This document shows positions 24,967 through 32,820 of a stretch of 64,000 nt of DNA, piece by piece. This DNA comes from Actinomadura sp. WMMA1423 (GTDB lineage: Bacteria; Actinomycetota; Actinomycetes; Streptosporangiales; Streptosporangiaceae): the NCBI RefSeq assembly GCF_006547145.1, contig NZ_CP041244.1, forward strand, positions 558,001 to 622,000. The letters are read 5' to 3'. The notes beneath the pieces were generated by a model that searched no databases, was not told the DNA's origin, and saw nothing but the letters and a program-made list of their open reading frames with translations. Made by a program: the position numbers and the translations under genes. Positions within the stretch are counted from its first letter, which is position 1. The number at the start of each line of letters is the position of its first letter.

Positions 24967-25356
24967 TCACTCCTGTTCGCCGAGCACCCGCTGGGCGACG
25001 GCGAAGGCCGAGTTCGCGGCGGGCACTCCACAATAGATCGCCGTCTGCAGGAGGACCTCCCCGATCTCGTCGGGGGTGAGGCCGTTGCGGAGCGCGGCGC
25101 GCACGTGCATGGCGAGCTCGTCCAGGTGGCCGCCCGCGACCAGGGCGGTCAGCGTGACGCAGCTGCGGGTCCTGCGGTCCAGGCCGGGGCGGTCCCAGAC
25201 GTCGCCCCACGCGTAGCGGGTGATCAGGTCCTGGAAGTCGGCGGTGAAGCCGTCCTTGCGGGCCTCGGCGCGGTCGACGTGGGCGTCGCCGAGCACCTCG
25301 CGCCGCGTCCTCATGCCCCGCGCGTACCGCTCCTCGTCGGACAGGCGCTCGCTCAT
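24967..25356 (-). CDS. pcaC: 4-Carboxymuconolactone decarboxylase
   Basis: 129 residues, AhpD/CMD fold. It decarboxylates gamma-carboxymuconolactone to 3-oxoadipate enol-lactone. GDVWDRPGLDRRTRSCVTLT, LAMHVRAALRNGLTPDEIGE and HLDEL/IYCGVPAANSAFA are the usual CMD blocks. It is a separate gene overlapping pcaD by ATGA, whereas many actinomycetes carry a fused pcaL; the fused order D-C is kept, so this is the unfused form of the same arrangement. Confidence 0.95.
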   Translation of the reverse strand: MSERLSDEERYARGMRTRREVLGDAHVDRAEARKDGFTADFQDLITRYAWGDVWDRPGLDRRTRSCVTLTALVAGGHLDELAMHVRAALRNGLTPDEIGEVLLQTAIYCGVPAANSAFAVAQRVLGEQE

Positions 25357-26126
25357 CGGCGGGATCCCCTCCATGTGCGGTCCAGGTGCGCGGTGATCGC
25401 CTCGTTGACCTCGGCCGGGCGCTCGGCGCTCGCCAGGTGCCCGGCGCCCTCGACGACGGTCAGGGCGGCGCCGGGGATGCCGGCGGCGAGCCGGTCGGCG
25501 TGGCCGCGCGGCGGCGTCGGGCCGTCCTGCGCTCCGGCGACCACCAGCGTCGGCGCGCCGATGCCGCCGAGGCGCGCGGTCGCGTCGAACTCGGCCAGGG
25601 CGTCGCAGCAGCCGGCGTAGGCCTCGGCGTCCGTCGCGCGCAGCATCGCCACGTAGGGGCCGGCGCCGGTGAAGGCCGGCGTGAACCAGCGCGCCGCCGC
25701 CCCGGCGGCGACCGGGCCCACCCCCTCGCAGCGCACGAGCGCGGCGCGCTCGCGCCACGCCGCCGGGTCGCCGAAGCGCGGGGAGGTGCAGCACAGGACC
25801 AGGCTCGCGACGCGGTCCGGGGCGCGAAGCGCGAGGGCCGTCCCGACCGCGCCGCCGAGCGAGACCCCGGCGTAGGCGGCCCGCCGGACGCCGAGGCCGT
25901 CCAGCAGGGCGACGACCCCGTCGGCGAGGTCCTCGACGGTGAACGGGCCGCCGGGCGGGGGCGCGCCGCCGTGGCCGGGGAGGTCGTAGCGCAGCACGCG
26001 CCAGGCGCGGGTCAGCTCCGGGAGCTGCGGGAGCCACAGGTCCATGGAGGTGCCGAGGGACGGCCCGAGAACGACGACGGGGGCGCCGTCCGGCCCGTCC
26101 AGGCGGTGCTGCGGTACGGCGGTCAC
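25353..26126 (-). CDS. pcaD: 3-Oxoadipate enol-lactonase
   Basis: 257 residues, alpha/beta hydrolase. Motifs: LGPSLGTSMDLW (oxyanion loop), RYDLPGHGGA, nucleophile elbow YAGVSLGGAVG, and late Asp/His in AGAQDGPTPP and EGAGHLASAE. It converts enol-lactone to 3-oxoadipate. GTG start at 26126 overlaps the pcaB stop (GTGA); its stop overlaps the pcaC start. All three are therefore translationally coupled. Confidence 0.94.
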   Translation of the reverse strand: MTAVPQHRLDGPDGAPVVVLGPSLGTSMDLWLPQLPELTRAWRVLRYDLPGHGGAPPPGGPFTVEDLADGVVALLDGLGVRRAAYAGVSLGGAVGTALALRAPDRVASLVLCCTSPRFGDPAAWRERAALVRCEGVGPVAAGAAARWFTPAFTGAGPYVAMLRATDAEAYAGCCDALAEFDATARLGGIGAPTLVVAGAQDGPTPPRGHADRLAAGIPGAALTVVEGAGHLASAERPAEVNEAITAHLDRTWRGSRR

Positions 26127-27361
26127 GTGCGGCTCCTCCGGTACGCGTCGAGGGCCCGGCCGACGAGGGCGGCGGCGGCGCCCGTCCCCGGGTCGCCGCC
26201 GAGGACCTCCAGGAGGTCGTCGAGGTCGGCGCGCATCCGCTCGGTGGAGATCTCCAGGCCGTCCAGGAGCTCGGCGGCCGTCTCGGCGGCGCCCCCCGTG
26301 AGCCGCAGGCACTCGCGCAGGGGCTGCCACTCGGCGTGCCACTCCCCCGCCGGCCGCTCGTGCGGCGCGGCCTGCGCGGCGAGCACCACCTGGACCTGCG
26401 CCGGGACCTGCAGGGCGGCGGACCTGACCAGCGCGGACAGCGCCGGGTTGCGCTTGTGCGGCATCGACGACGAGCCGCCCCTGCCGGCGCCCGCGGCCTC
26501 GGCCGCCTCGCCGACCTCGCTCTGCGCCAGCAGCCAGACGTCGGTGGCGGTCTTGCCGAGGGCGCCGGCGACCACCGCCAGCGCCGCGGCGAGCCCGGCG
26601 ACCGGCGCGCGGCGGGTGTGCCACGGCAGGACGGGGCAGGCCAGGCCGGTCTCGCGCGCGTAGGCGGCGACGAGGTCGAGGGCGTCCTCGCCGAAGGCGT
26701 CCAGGGTCCCGGCGGGGCCGCCGAGCTGCACGGGCAGCGGCACCGCGGCGAGCCCCTCCCGCGCCTCCAGGCAGCCCACGAGCCAGCCCGCCGCCTTGGC
26801 GCCGAACGTCGTCGGCAGCGCCTGCCGGCCGAGCGTGCGCGCCGGCATCGGGGTGTCGCGGTACCGCGCCGCGAGCCCGGCCAGCGCGTCCAGTGCCCGG
26901 TCGAGGTGGGCGAGGACGACGCGCCTGGCGCGGGCCGCGACGAGCATGGCGCCGGTGTCGGCGATGTCCTGGCTGGTGGCGCCCTTGTGGACGTGCTCGC
27001 CCGCGGCGCCGGCGAGCGCGCGCAGGTCGGCGACCAGGGGCACGACCGGGTTCGCGGAGCCGCGCGCCCGGCGGGCGATGCCGGCCAGGTCGAACCGGTC
27101 CGCGTCCGCGGCGGCGGTGATCGCCTCCGCGGCCCCGGCGGGGACGAAGCCGAGGCGGGCCTGCGCGCGGGCGAGCGCCGCCTCCGCGTCCAGCATGGCG
27201 GTCAGGTAGGCGAGGTCGCTCGTGGCGGCCTCGGTCTCGGTCCCCGCCCGCACGGGCGACAGCAGCCCGGCGTCCGGCGCCGGGCGGTGCCCCCGCCCCG
27301 GATGGTGCTCCGGCGCGGAGCCGTGCGCGCCGGGCGGCGGCCCGTGCTCGTCAGAAGGCAA
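26123..27361 (-). CDS. pcaB: 3-Carboxy-cis,cis-muconate cycloisomerase
   Basis: 412 residues, fumarase/aspartase superfamily. The signature GGSSSMPHKRNP with the flexible catalytic Ser loop is present, along with HKGATSQDIADTG and RTLGRQALPTTFG. It cyclises 3-carboxymuconate to carboxymuconolactone. The start is uncertain: the TTG at 27361 overlaps the end of pcaG by 11 bp and begins with a His/Pro-rich stretch of about 30 residues that is not part of the fold; a downstream GTG is possible. Standard family length is about 400-450. Confidence 0.93.
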   Translation of the reverse strand: MPSDEHGPPPGAHGSAPEHHPGRGHRPAPDAGLLSPVRAGTETEAATSDLAYLTAMLDAEAALARAQARLGFVPAGAAEAITAAADADRFDLAGIARRARGSANPVVPLVADLRALAGAAGEHVHKGATSQDIADTGAMLVAARARRVVLAHLDRALDALAGLAARYRDTPMPARTLGRQALPTTFGAKAAGWLVGCLEAREGLAAVPLPVQLGGPAGTLDAFGEDALDLVAAYARETGLACPVLPWHTRRAPVAGLAAALAVVAGALGKTATDVWLLAQSEVGEAAEAAGAGRGGSSSMPHKRNPALSALVRSAALQVPAQVQVVLAAQAAPHERPAGEWHAEWQPLRECLRLTGGAAETAAELLDGLEISTERMRADLDDLLEVLGGDPGTGAAAALVGRALDAYRRSRT

Positions 27362-27914
27362 GGAAGACCGTCTCCCGGTCGCCCTGCAGGCGGATGTCGA
27401 ACCGGTACTCCCGCTCGCCCTCGCGTTCGGCCACCAGCGTCGCGCGCCGCTCCTCGGGGACGGCCCCGAGCAGCGGGTCGCTCGCGCGGGCGTCCTCGTC
27501 CTCGGGGAAGTACAGCCGGGTGAAGACCGGCTTGAGCAGGCCGCGGGCGAAGACCAGCACGCAGATGTGCGGGGCGCCGCCGCCCACCGGGCCCGGCTTG
27601 ACGGTGCTGAACCGGTAGCCGCCGGCGGCGTCGGTGCCGCACCGTCCGAAGCCGGAGAAGCCGTGCCCGGCGCGCACGATGCCGCCGGGGCGCCGCGCGA
27701 TCTCGCCGTGCTCGTCGGCCTGCCAGATCTCCAGCAGCGCGTCCGGTACCGGCCGGCCCGCGCCGTCGAGGACGCGTCCGCGGACCGCGATCGCGTCGGG
27801 GCGCCACGGCGGGACCACCTCCGGGCCCGCCTCGTAGGGCAGCGCGTACCCGAAGAAGGGGCCGACCGTCTGCGACGGCGTCGTGGCCGAGGGCGTGCGG
27901 GAGGGCGTGCTCAT
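27351..27914 (-). CDS. pcaG: Protocatechuate 3,4-dioxygenase alpha subunit
   Basis: 187 residues, intradiol dioxygenase fold. SQTVGPFFGYALPY at the start and the shared VRGRVLDGAGRPVPDALLEIWQAD core identify it; like other alpha subunits it lacks the complete Tyr/His iron set, which the beta subunit supplies. With PcaH it forms the (alpha-beta)n Fe(III) enzyme cleaving protocatechuate. Its ATG shares one base with the pcaH stop (TGATG), ensuring equal synthesis. Confidence 0.95.
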   Translation of the reverse strand: MSTPSRTPSATTPSQTVGPFFGYALPYEAGPEVVPPWRPDAIAVRGRVLDGAGRPVPDALLEIWQADEHGEIARRPGGIVRAGHGFSGFGRCGTDAAGGYRFSTVKPGPVGGGAPHICVLVFARGLLKPVFTRLYFPEDEDARASDPLLGAVPEERRATLVAEREGEREYRFDIRLQGDRETVFLAF

Positions 27915-28579
27915 CAGGCCTCCGCCGGGGTGTCGCCGAGGACGATGTCCCACTGGTAGCCGAGTGCCCACTCCGGTGTGGTGGTCTCCATGTCGAACCG
28001 GGAGACCAGCTTCTGCCGGTCCCGCTCGTCGGGGATCGACTGGAAGATCGGGTCGTGGGCGAAGAGCGGGTCGCCGGGGAAGTACATCTGGGTGACGAGC
28101 CTCTGGGTGAACGCGGTGCCGAACACCGAGAAGTGGATGTGGGCGGGCCGCCACGCGTTGCGGTGGTTGCCCCAGGGGTAGGCGCCCGGCTTGATCGTGA
28201 CGAACCGGTAGCGGCCGCCGTCGTCGGTCAGGCAGCGCCCGGCGCCGGTGAAGTTGGGGTCGAGCGGCGCGGGATGGAGGTCGCCGAGGTGGGCGTACCG
28301 ACCGGCCGCGTTGGCCTGCCACACCTCCACGAGCGCGCCGGGCACCGGGCGGCCCGCGCCGTCGAGGACGCGGCCGGTCACCACGATCCGCTCGCCGAGC
28401 GGCTCGCCCGCGTGCTGGACGGTGAGGTCGTGGTCGCGCCGGCCGAGTTCCTGGTGGCCGAACACCGGGGAGGCCAGCTCGACGCAGTCCGGGCCGAGCT
28501 TCGGCATGACCAGGTCCTGCGACGGGGCGCGGAGCACCGTGCTCTTGTACCCCGGGTACAGGTACGGCGGGTGCGTCAT
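27914..28579 (-). CDS. pcaH: Protocatechuate 3,4-dioxygenase beta subunit
   Basis: 221 residues. The beta subunit holds the Fe(III): ligands fit Tyr in NAAGRYAHLGD, Tyr in PGAYPWGNHRNAWRPAHIHF and the two His of that stretch (motif in two overlapping parts). LYPGYKSTVLRAP is the typical N-terminus. First gene of the pca operon: ATG at 28579 with GAGGGATGAGGG upstream. It cleaves the ring of protocatechuate between the hydroxyls to 3-carboxy-cis,cis-muconate. Confidence 0.95.
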   Translation of the reverse strand: MTHPPYLYPGYKSTVLRAPSQDLVMPKLGPDCVELASPVFGHQELGRRDHDLTVQHAGEPLGERIVVTGRVLDGAGRPVPGALVEVWQANAAGRYAHLGDLHPAPLDPNFTGAGRCLTDDGGRYRFVTIKPGAYPWGNHRNAWRPAHIHFSVFGTAFTQRLVTQMYFPGDPLFAHDPIFQSIPDERDRQKLVSRFDMETTTPEWALGYQWDIVLGDTPAEA

Positions 28580-28652
28580 ACCCTCATCCCTCCTCGCCCT
28601 CCCCATTCCCGCTCTGCGGGGAGGCCATCGCGGCGCCTCCGGCCACCACCCT

Positions 28653-28666
28653 CGCAAACGGCGCAA
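28653..28666. promoter_or_regulatory. Direct repeat upstream of the pca operon
   Basis: CGCAA occurs at 28653-28657 and 28662-28666 (9-bp period) within the 133-bp gap between pcaH and the sigma-factor gene. It could be part of an operator for the IclR regulator of this operon. Weak evidence. Confidence 0.25.
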
Positions 28667-28712
28667 GCCGCGCCGCGCCCGGGTTTCCGCCCAGCGGAAG
28701 GCGAGGGGGCGG

Positions 28713-29687
28713 TCAGAGCCTGTCGGGGAGCCCGAAGAGCGGGAACAGGCTCGTGTCGAAGAACACCGAGACGTGCGCGACGCCCTCGTCGGTGATGGAC
28801 AGCACCTGCAGGTGGTAGGCGCTGTGCACGCCGTCGTCGCCGCGCCTGTAGAGCCCGAAGGCCGGCTGCCCGTTGGCGGCCGCCGGGACCATCCGGAGGT
28901 CGCCGGGGGCGGGGCGGCACTGGGCCGTGATGAGCCGGACGGCGTGGTCGGCGCCGACGAACCACTCGGGGAAGGGCGGCATCTCCCAGACGACGTCCTT
29001 CTTGAACAGCTCGATCAGGCCGCCGATGTCGGCGTCCTCGAAGGCCTTGGCGTAGCGCTCCAGAAGGTCGCGCTGGGCGGGGTCGGTCGGCTCGACCAGC
29101 TCGTCGCGCAGGGGCGTGTGCTCCTCCAGTTGCGCCCGCGCCCGCTGGAGCGCGCTGTTGACCGCGGCGGTGGAGGTGTCGAGCAGCTCGGCGACCTCGG
29201 CGGCCCGCCACTTCAGGACGTCGCGCAGGATCAGCACGACCCGCTGCTTGGCGGGCAGGTGCTGCAGCGCCGCGACGAACGCCAGCCGGGTGCTCTCGCG
29301 CGCGGTGACGATCGTCGCCGGGTCGGCGGCGTCGGCGCCGAGGACGGGGTCGGGGGCGGGCTCCAGCCACGGCACCTCGCCGGAGGCGACGACGGGCCGC
29401 TCGGGCTCCTCGCTCGGCGCCCCCAGCCCGGACGGCATCGGCCGGTGGCCGCGCTGGTCGATCGCGGTCAGGCACACGTTGGTGGCGATCCGGTACAGCC
29501 AGGTGCGCAGCGAGGACCGGCCCTCGAAGTCGCCGTAGGAGCGCCACGCCCGCAGGTAGGTCTCCTGCACCAGGTCCTCGGCGTCGTGGATCGAGCCGAG
29601 CATCCGGTAGCAGTGCGCCGTGAGCTCCCGCCGGTAGGGGTCGGCGAGGGCCAGGAAGTCGCGGTCCGTGTCAACGGTCTTCGGCAT
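28713..29687 (-). CDS. ECF-type sigma-70 factor with C-terminal SnoaL-like domain
   Basis: 324 residues. Region 2 (AHCYRMLGSIHDAEDLVQET, then WLYRIATNVCLTAID) and region 4 (LPAKQRVVLILRDVLKWRAAEVAELL) are complete; from about 205 a SnoaL/NTF2-like domain follows (LLERYAKAFEDADIGGLIEL, WEMPPFPEW, PAFGLYRRG). This layout is that of the SigX5/SigG-like group, in which the fused domain, not a separate anti-sigma factor, is thought to modulate activity. No anti-sigma gene is adjacent, in line with that. ATG at 29687. Target genes unknown. Confidence 0.9.
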   Translation of the reverse strand: MPKTVDTDRDFLALADPYRRELTAHCYRMLGSIHDAEDLVQETYLRAWRSYGDFEGRSSLRTWLYRIATNVCLTAIDQRGHRPMPSGLGAPSEEPERPVVASGEVPWLEPAPDPVLGADAADPATIVTARESTRLAFVAALQHLPAKQRVVLILRDVLKWRAAEVAELLDTSTAAVNSALQRARAQLEEHTPLRDELVEPTDPAQRDLLERYAKAFEDADIGGLIELFKKDVVWEMPPFPEWFVGADHAVRLITAQCRPAPGDLRMVPAAANGQPAFGLYRRGDDGVHSAYHLQVLSITDEGVAHVSVFFDTSLFPLFGLPDRL

Positions 29688-29797
29688 GGTGGTCGTCACC
29701 TCTGCTGGGCGGGTCGCCGGGGCGGCGAGGGCGGCGGGCGCCGTCGCCTCCGACCGTAGGCGGGCCCACCGACAGAACACGTCCGTCGCGTCCGATC

Positions 29798-30883
29798 CTA
29801 CGCTCCCGGCCCGTGCCGGTGAGCGGGGCCGTGACCGGCGGACCGCCGCCGACCAGGCTCGATCACCGTGATGCCGGCGCCGGACATGCCGGCGAGGGCG
29901 GCCGGGGCGTCGTCCAGGGCGAGGACGCGGCCGACCAGCAGGTCGGGGCGCAGCGTCCCGGCGCGGACCAGCTCCATCATCGGGCCGTAGGCGTGGGCGG
30001 CCATCCCGTGGCTGCCGACGATCTCCAGCTCCCAGCCGATCACCCGCTCCATCGGCAGGTCGGCGCGGCCCGCGCCCGGCGGCAGCAGCCCGACCTGGAC
30101 GTGCCGGCCGCGGCGGCGCAGGGACAGCACCGAGGCGCGGGCGGTGGCCGGGCTGCCGAGCGCGTCCAGCGAGACGTGGGCGCCGCCGTGGGCCGCCTCG
30201 CGGACGGCCTCCCCCACCTCGTCGTGGGCGGAGGCGTCGACGACGGCGGACGCGCCGCAGCGGCGCGCCAGCTCCAGCGCCTGCGGCGACACGTCGACCG
30301 CCACGACCCGCGCGCCGGCCGCCGCGGCGACCATGACGGCCGACAGCCCGACGCCGCCGCAGCCGTGCACCGCGAGCCACTCGCCCGCGCGCACGCGCCC
30401 CCGCGCGAGGACGGCGCGGAACGCGGTGGCGAACCGGCAGCCGAGGGCGGCCGCGGTGGTGCAGGCCATCTCGTCCGGGAGGCGCACCAGGTTCACGTCG
30501 GCGGCGTCGATCGCGACGAGGCGGGCGAACGAGCCCCAGTGGGTGAAACCGGGCTGGGTCTGGGCCTCGCAGACCTGCTGCTCTCCAGCCGCGCAGGAGG
30601 CGCAGCGCCCGCAGGCGCACACGAACGGGACGGTCACCCGGTCGCCCGGCCGGAAGCCGGTGACACCCGCGCCGGCCTCCTCGACCGTCCCCGCCAGCTC
30701 GTGCCCGGGGACGTGCGGGAAGGAGCGGATGTCGGGGTCGTGGCCCTGCCAGCCGTGCCAGTCGCTCCGGCACACGCCCGTGGCCTCGACCCGGATCACC
30801 GCGCCGCCGGGCGGGACCCGCGGATCGGGCAGCTCGCGGATCTCCAGGGGGCCGCCGAAGGCGTCGTAGGCGACCGCCAGCAC
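29798..30883 (-). CDS. Zinc-dependent medium-chain alcohol dehydrogenase
   Basis: 361 residues. Catalytic zinc ligands appear in GVCRSDWHGW (Cys), PGHELAGTV (His-Glu) and the structural zinc lobe in CACGRCASCAAGEQQVC (four Cys). The Rossmann segment is VHGCGGVGLSAVMVAAAAGA followed by VVAVDVS, where Asp suggests NAD(H). GTG at 30883 shares one base with the stop of the XdhC gene (TAGTG). It therefore forms a two-gene operon with an XdhC-type Rossmann protein, an unusual partner. Substrate unknown. The last 20 residues are a low-complexity tail. Confidence 0.9.
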   Translation of the reverse strand: MLAVAYDAFGGPLEIRELPDPRVPPGGAVIRVEATGVCRSDWHGWQGHDPDIRSFPHVPGHELAGTVEEAGAGVTGFRPGDRVTVPFVCACGRCASCAAGEQQVCEAQTQPGFTHWGSFARLVAIDAADVNLVRLPDEMACTTAAALGCRFATAFRAVLARGRVRAGEWLAVHGCGGVGLSAVMVAAAAGARVVAVDVSPQALELARRCGASAVVDASAHDEVGEAVREAAHGGAHVSLDALGSPATARASVLSLRRRGRHVQVGLLPPGAGRADLPMERVIGWELEIVGSHGMAAHAYGPMMELVRAGTLRPDLLVGRVLALDDAPAALAGMSGAGITVIEPGRRRSAGHGPAHRHGPGA

Positions 30884-31380
30884 TAGAACTCGAAGCCGCC
30901 GGGGCGGCCGTTCCGGTCGGCGATCAGGCCGGCGAGGGTCGCGACCGCGATCTCGGCGGGGGTCCTGGAGCCGATGTTCAGGCCGATCGGGCGGTGCACG
31001 CGGGCGATGTCGGCCGCGGGGACGCCGAGTTCGGTGAGGGCGGGGACGTGCGGGGCGGGATGGCGCGGGTTGCCCATGACGCCGACCCACCGGACGGGCT
31101 GGGTCAGCACGTCGCGCAGGACGGGCCCGAGCTCGGGCCGGTGGTGGTCGGTCACGACGACGTCGGCGGCGGCGTCCAGGGGCGGCAGGTCGGCCATGCC
31201 GCCCCGCTCCTTGTCGGGGTCGACGAGGAACGTGCGGTAGCCGAGGTCGGCGGCGTAGCGCAGGAGGTGGTCGGCGACGGGGCCCGCGAACACCGCGACC
31301 AGGGTCCGCTCCCCCGCGTCGGGCCGGACGTCGCCGTGCGCGACGGCGCAGGAGGAGTCGTGCTCGTGCGGTGCTGCCAT
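30883..31380 (-). CDS. Stand-alone XdhC/CoxI C-terminal (Rossmann) domain protein
   Basis: 165 residues. It corresponds to the NAD-binding half of XdhC: LVAVFAGPVADHLLRYAADLGY with VDPDKE, VVTDHHRPELGPVL, RWVGVMGNPRHPAPH and the ending VHRPIGLNIGSRTPAEIAVATLAGL. XdhC proteins insert and sulfurate molybdenum cofactor in xanthine-dehydrogenase-type enzymes. The N-terminal XdhC domain with its Cys is missing and no xanthine-dehydrogenase genes are nearby; instead an alcohol dehydrogenase follows in a coupled frame. Role unclear. Confidence 0.85.
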   Translation of the reverse strand: MAAPHEHDSSCAVAHGDVRPDAGERTLVAVFAGPVADHLLRYAADLGYRTFLVDPDKERGGMADLPPLDAAADVVVTDHHRPELGPVLRDVLTQPVRWVGVMGNPRHPAPHVPALTELGVPAADIARVHRPIGLNIGSRTPAEIAVATLAGLIADRNGRPGGFEF

Positions 31381-31515
31381 ACCCGCAGTGTGCCCGGCCC
31401 GGCGCCGGGCGGTCCAGCGGCCACGCCACCGCCCCCGGTTCTCCCCCGATCCGCCGCGAAACGCCGGATCGGCGCCGACCGCTGCCGCGGGAACATGGAA
31501 CTCTCGCGCCGGAAC

Positions 31516-31521
31516 GGGTAT
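31516..31521 (+). promoter_or_regulatory. Possible SigB-type -10 element GGGTAT
   Basis: GGGTAT, the -10 box favoured by SigB-type stress sigma factors of streptomycetes, occurs 45 bp before the universal stress protein start. No convincing -35 box is at the right distance, so this is only a hint of stress control. Confidence 0.25.
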
Positions 31522-31566
31522 GCCTACTGTCTAGACTGCTGTCACCCGGCGGCCACAGGAGGGACC

Positions 31567-32121
31567 GTGATCGCGAGACCGGAGGGCGGGCCCCGCGTCG
31601 TGGTGGGGGTGGACGACTCCGCGGGCGCGCGCTGCGCCCTCTCCTGGGCGATCGGCGAGGCGCGGCTGCGCCGGCTGCCGCTGCTGGTCGCGCACGCCGC
31701 GCCGCTGCCCCCGCACGTGTCCGCGGCGGGCCAGCTCGGCTGCGGCATCACCGAGGCGCTGCGCGCCTCTGGGGCCGAACTCGTCGCCCGGCTCCTGGCG
31801 GAGGTGTGCGGCGGCCCGCCCGAGGGCGTCGACCTGACCGCGCTGGCCCTCGTCGGAGAGCCGGGCGCCACCCTCGTACGGCTGGCTGGAGACGACGACA
31901 TCCTCGTCGTGGGGCGGGGGACGCGGGGCCCGTTCTCGCGGCTGCTCCGGCCCTCGGTGCGGCTGCACTGCGCCCGCAGGGCCCGCGCGACCCTGGTGTG
32001 CGTCCGCCCGCCCGCGTTCGACACGCTGCTGGAGAGCCTGGCGGTGCGCGACGAGGCGCCCGGGAGCGCGCCCGACTCCCGCTTCCGGCGGCTCGGCCGC
32101 CGCCTGCGCCTCCCCCTCTGA
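31567..32121 (+). CDS. Universal stress protein (UspA family)
   Basis: 184 residues, one Usp domain. VVVGVDDSAGARCALSWAIGEA is the typical beginning with the ATP-binding Asp; the nucleotide-loop region ILVVGRGTRGPFSRLLRPSV is close to the G-x2-G-x9-G-S/T motif but ends in PSV rather than GSV, so ATP binding is uncertain. A basic tail of about 30 residues follows. GTG start with GGAGGG upstream. Monocistronic, divergent from the XdhC-ADH operon. Confidence 0.85.
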   Translation: MIARPEGGPRVVVGVDDSAGARCALSWAIGEARLRRLPLLVAHAAPLPPHVSAAGQLGCGITEALRASGAELVARLLAEVCGGPPEGVDLTALALVGEPGATLVRLAGDDDILVVGRGTRGPFSRLLRPSVRLHCARRARATLVCVRPPAFDTLLESLAVRDEAPGSAPDSRFRRLGRRLRLPL

Positions 32122-32178
32122 CCCCGCCCCTGACCCCGCTTCCGACTCCCGCCAGGGTGGTGGCCCTAGGCTCTGCGC

Positions 32179-32820
32179 ATGCGCAAGTACGTGATCATCG
32201 GTGCGGCCGGCAGCGGCAAGGGGACGCAGTCCGGGCTGCTCGCACGCGATCTGGACATCGTCCACATCAGCGTCGGCGACATCTTCCGCTGGCACGTCAA
32301 GAACCACACCAAGCTGGGCGCGCAGGTGCGCCGCATCATGGCGTCCGGAGAGCTGGTCGGCGACGACCTCGCGGAGAGCGTCGTGCGGGAGCGGCTCGCC
32401 CAGCACGACTGGAACTACGGATTCGTCATCGACGGGTTCCCGCGCAGCCGGCGGCAGACCGAGTTCTTCCTGGAGAGCTACGACATCGACGGCGTCATCC
32501 ACCTGGACCTGCCGGACGAGGAGGTCAGGCGCCGGGTGCTGGCCCGGCGGCTGTGCGCCCGGTGCGGGATGGACTACAACCTGATCGCCGACCGCCCGAC
32601 GCAGGAGGGGCGCTGCGACGTGTGCGGGGGCGAGCTCGTGCACCGCGAGGACGACACGGAGGAGGCGCTCGCCGGGCGGCTGCGCGACTTCCACGACCGG
32701 ACCGACCCGATCCTGGAGCTGTTCGGCCGCAAGGAGTACGTGGTGACCGTCGACGCGCGGCCGGGCGTCGAGGAGGTCCAGCGGACGCTCCGCCAGCGGC
32801 TCGGCCTGCCGATGCCATGA
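32179..32820 (+). CDS. Adenylate kinase family protein (paralogue with zinc-type LID)
   Basis: 213 residues. P-loop GAAGSGKGTQ (8-17), VGDIFRWHV, FVIDGFPRSRRQ and a LID domain with four cysteines (CARCGMDYN, CDVCGG) suited to bind zinc. The P-loop has Ala-Gly-Ser where housekeeping Adk has Pro-Gly-Ala, and the gene is not in the ribosomal-protein operon where adk usually sits, so I take it as a second nucleoside-monophosphate kinase. No ribosome site; TAGGCT lies 6 nt before ATG, suggesting a leaderless start. Coupled to the PLP deaminase by ATGA. Confidence 0.85.
   Translation: MRKYVIIGAAGSGKGTQSGLLARDLDIVHISVGDIFRWHVKNHTKLGAQVRRIMASGELVGDDLAESVVRERLAQHDWNYGFVIDGFPRSRRQTEFFLESYDIDGVIHLDLPDEEVRRRVLARRLCARCGMDYNLIADRPTQEGRCDVCGGELVHREDDTEEALAGRLRDFHDRTDPILELFGRKEYVVTVDARPGVEEVQRTLRQRLGLPMP

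Noticed and set aside
24967..25356. pcaC as an AhpD-type peroxidase
   Set aside because: It lacks the AhpD C-x-x-C active site and sits in frame overlap with pcaD, so decarboxylase is the clear reading.
27361..27361. Separate short gene in the His/Pro-rich start of pcaB
   Set aside because: It is in frame with pcaB; uncertainty of the pcaB start explains it.
22902..28579. Biosynthetic cluster built on protocatechuate (for example a siderophore)
   Set aside because: All enzymes are degradative and in the standard pca order; no NRPS, NIS synthetase or ligase is present.
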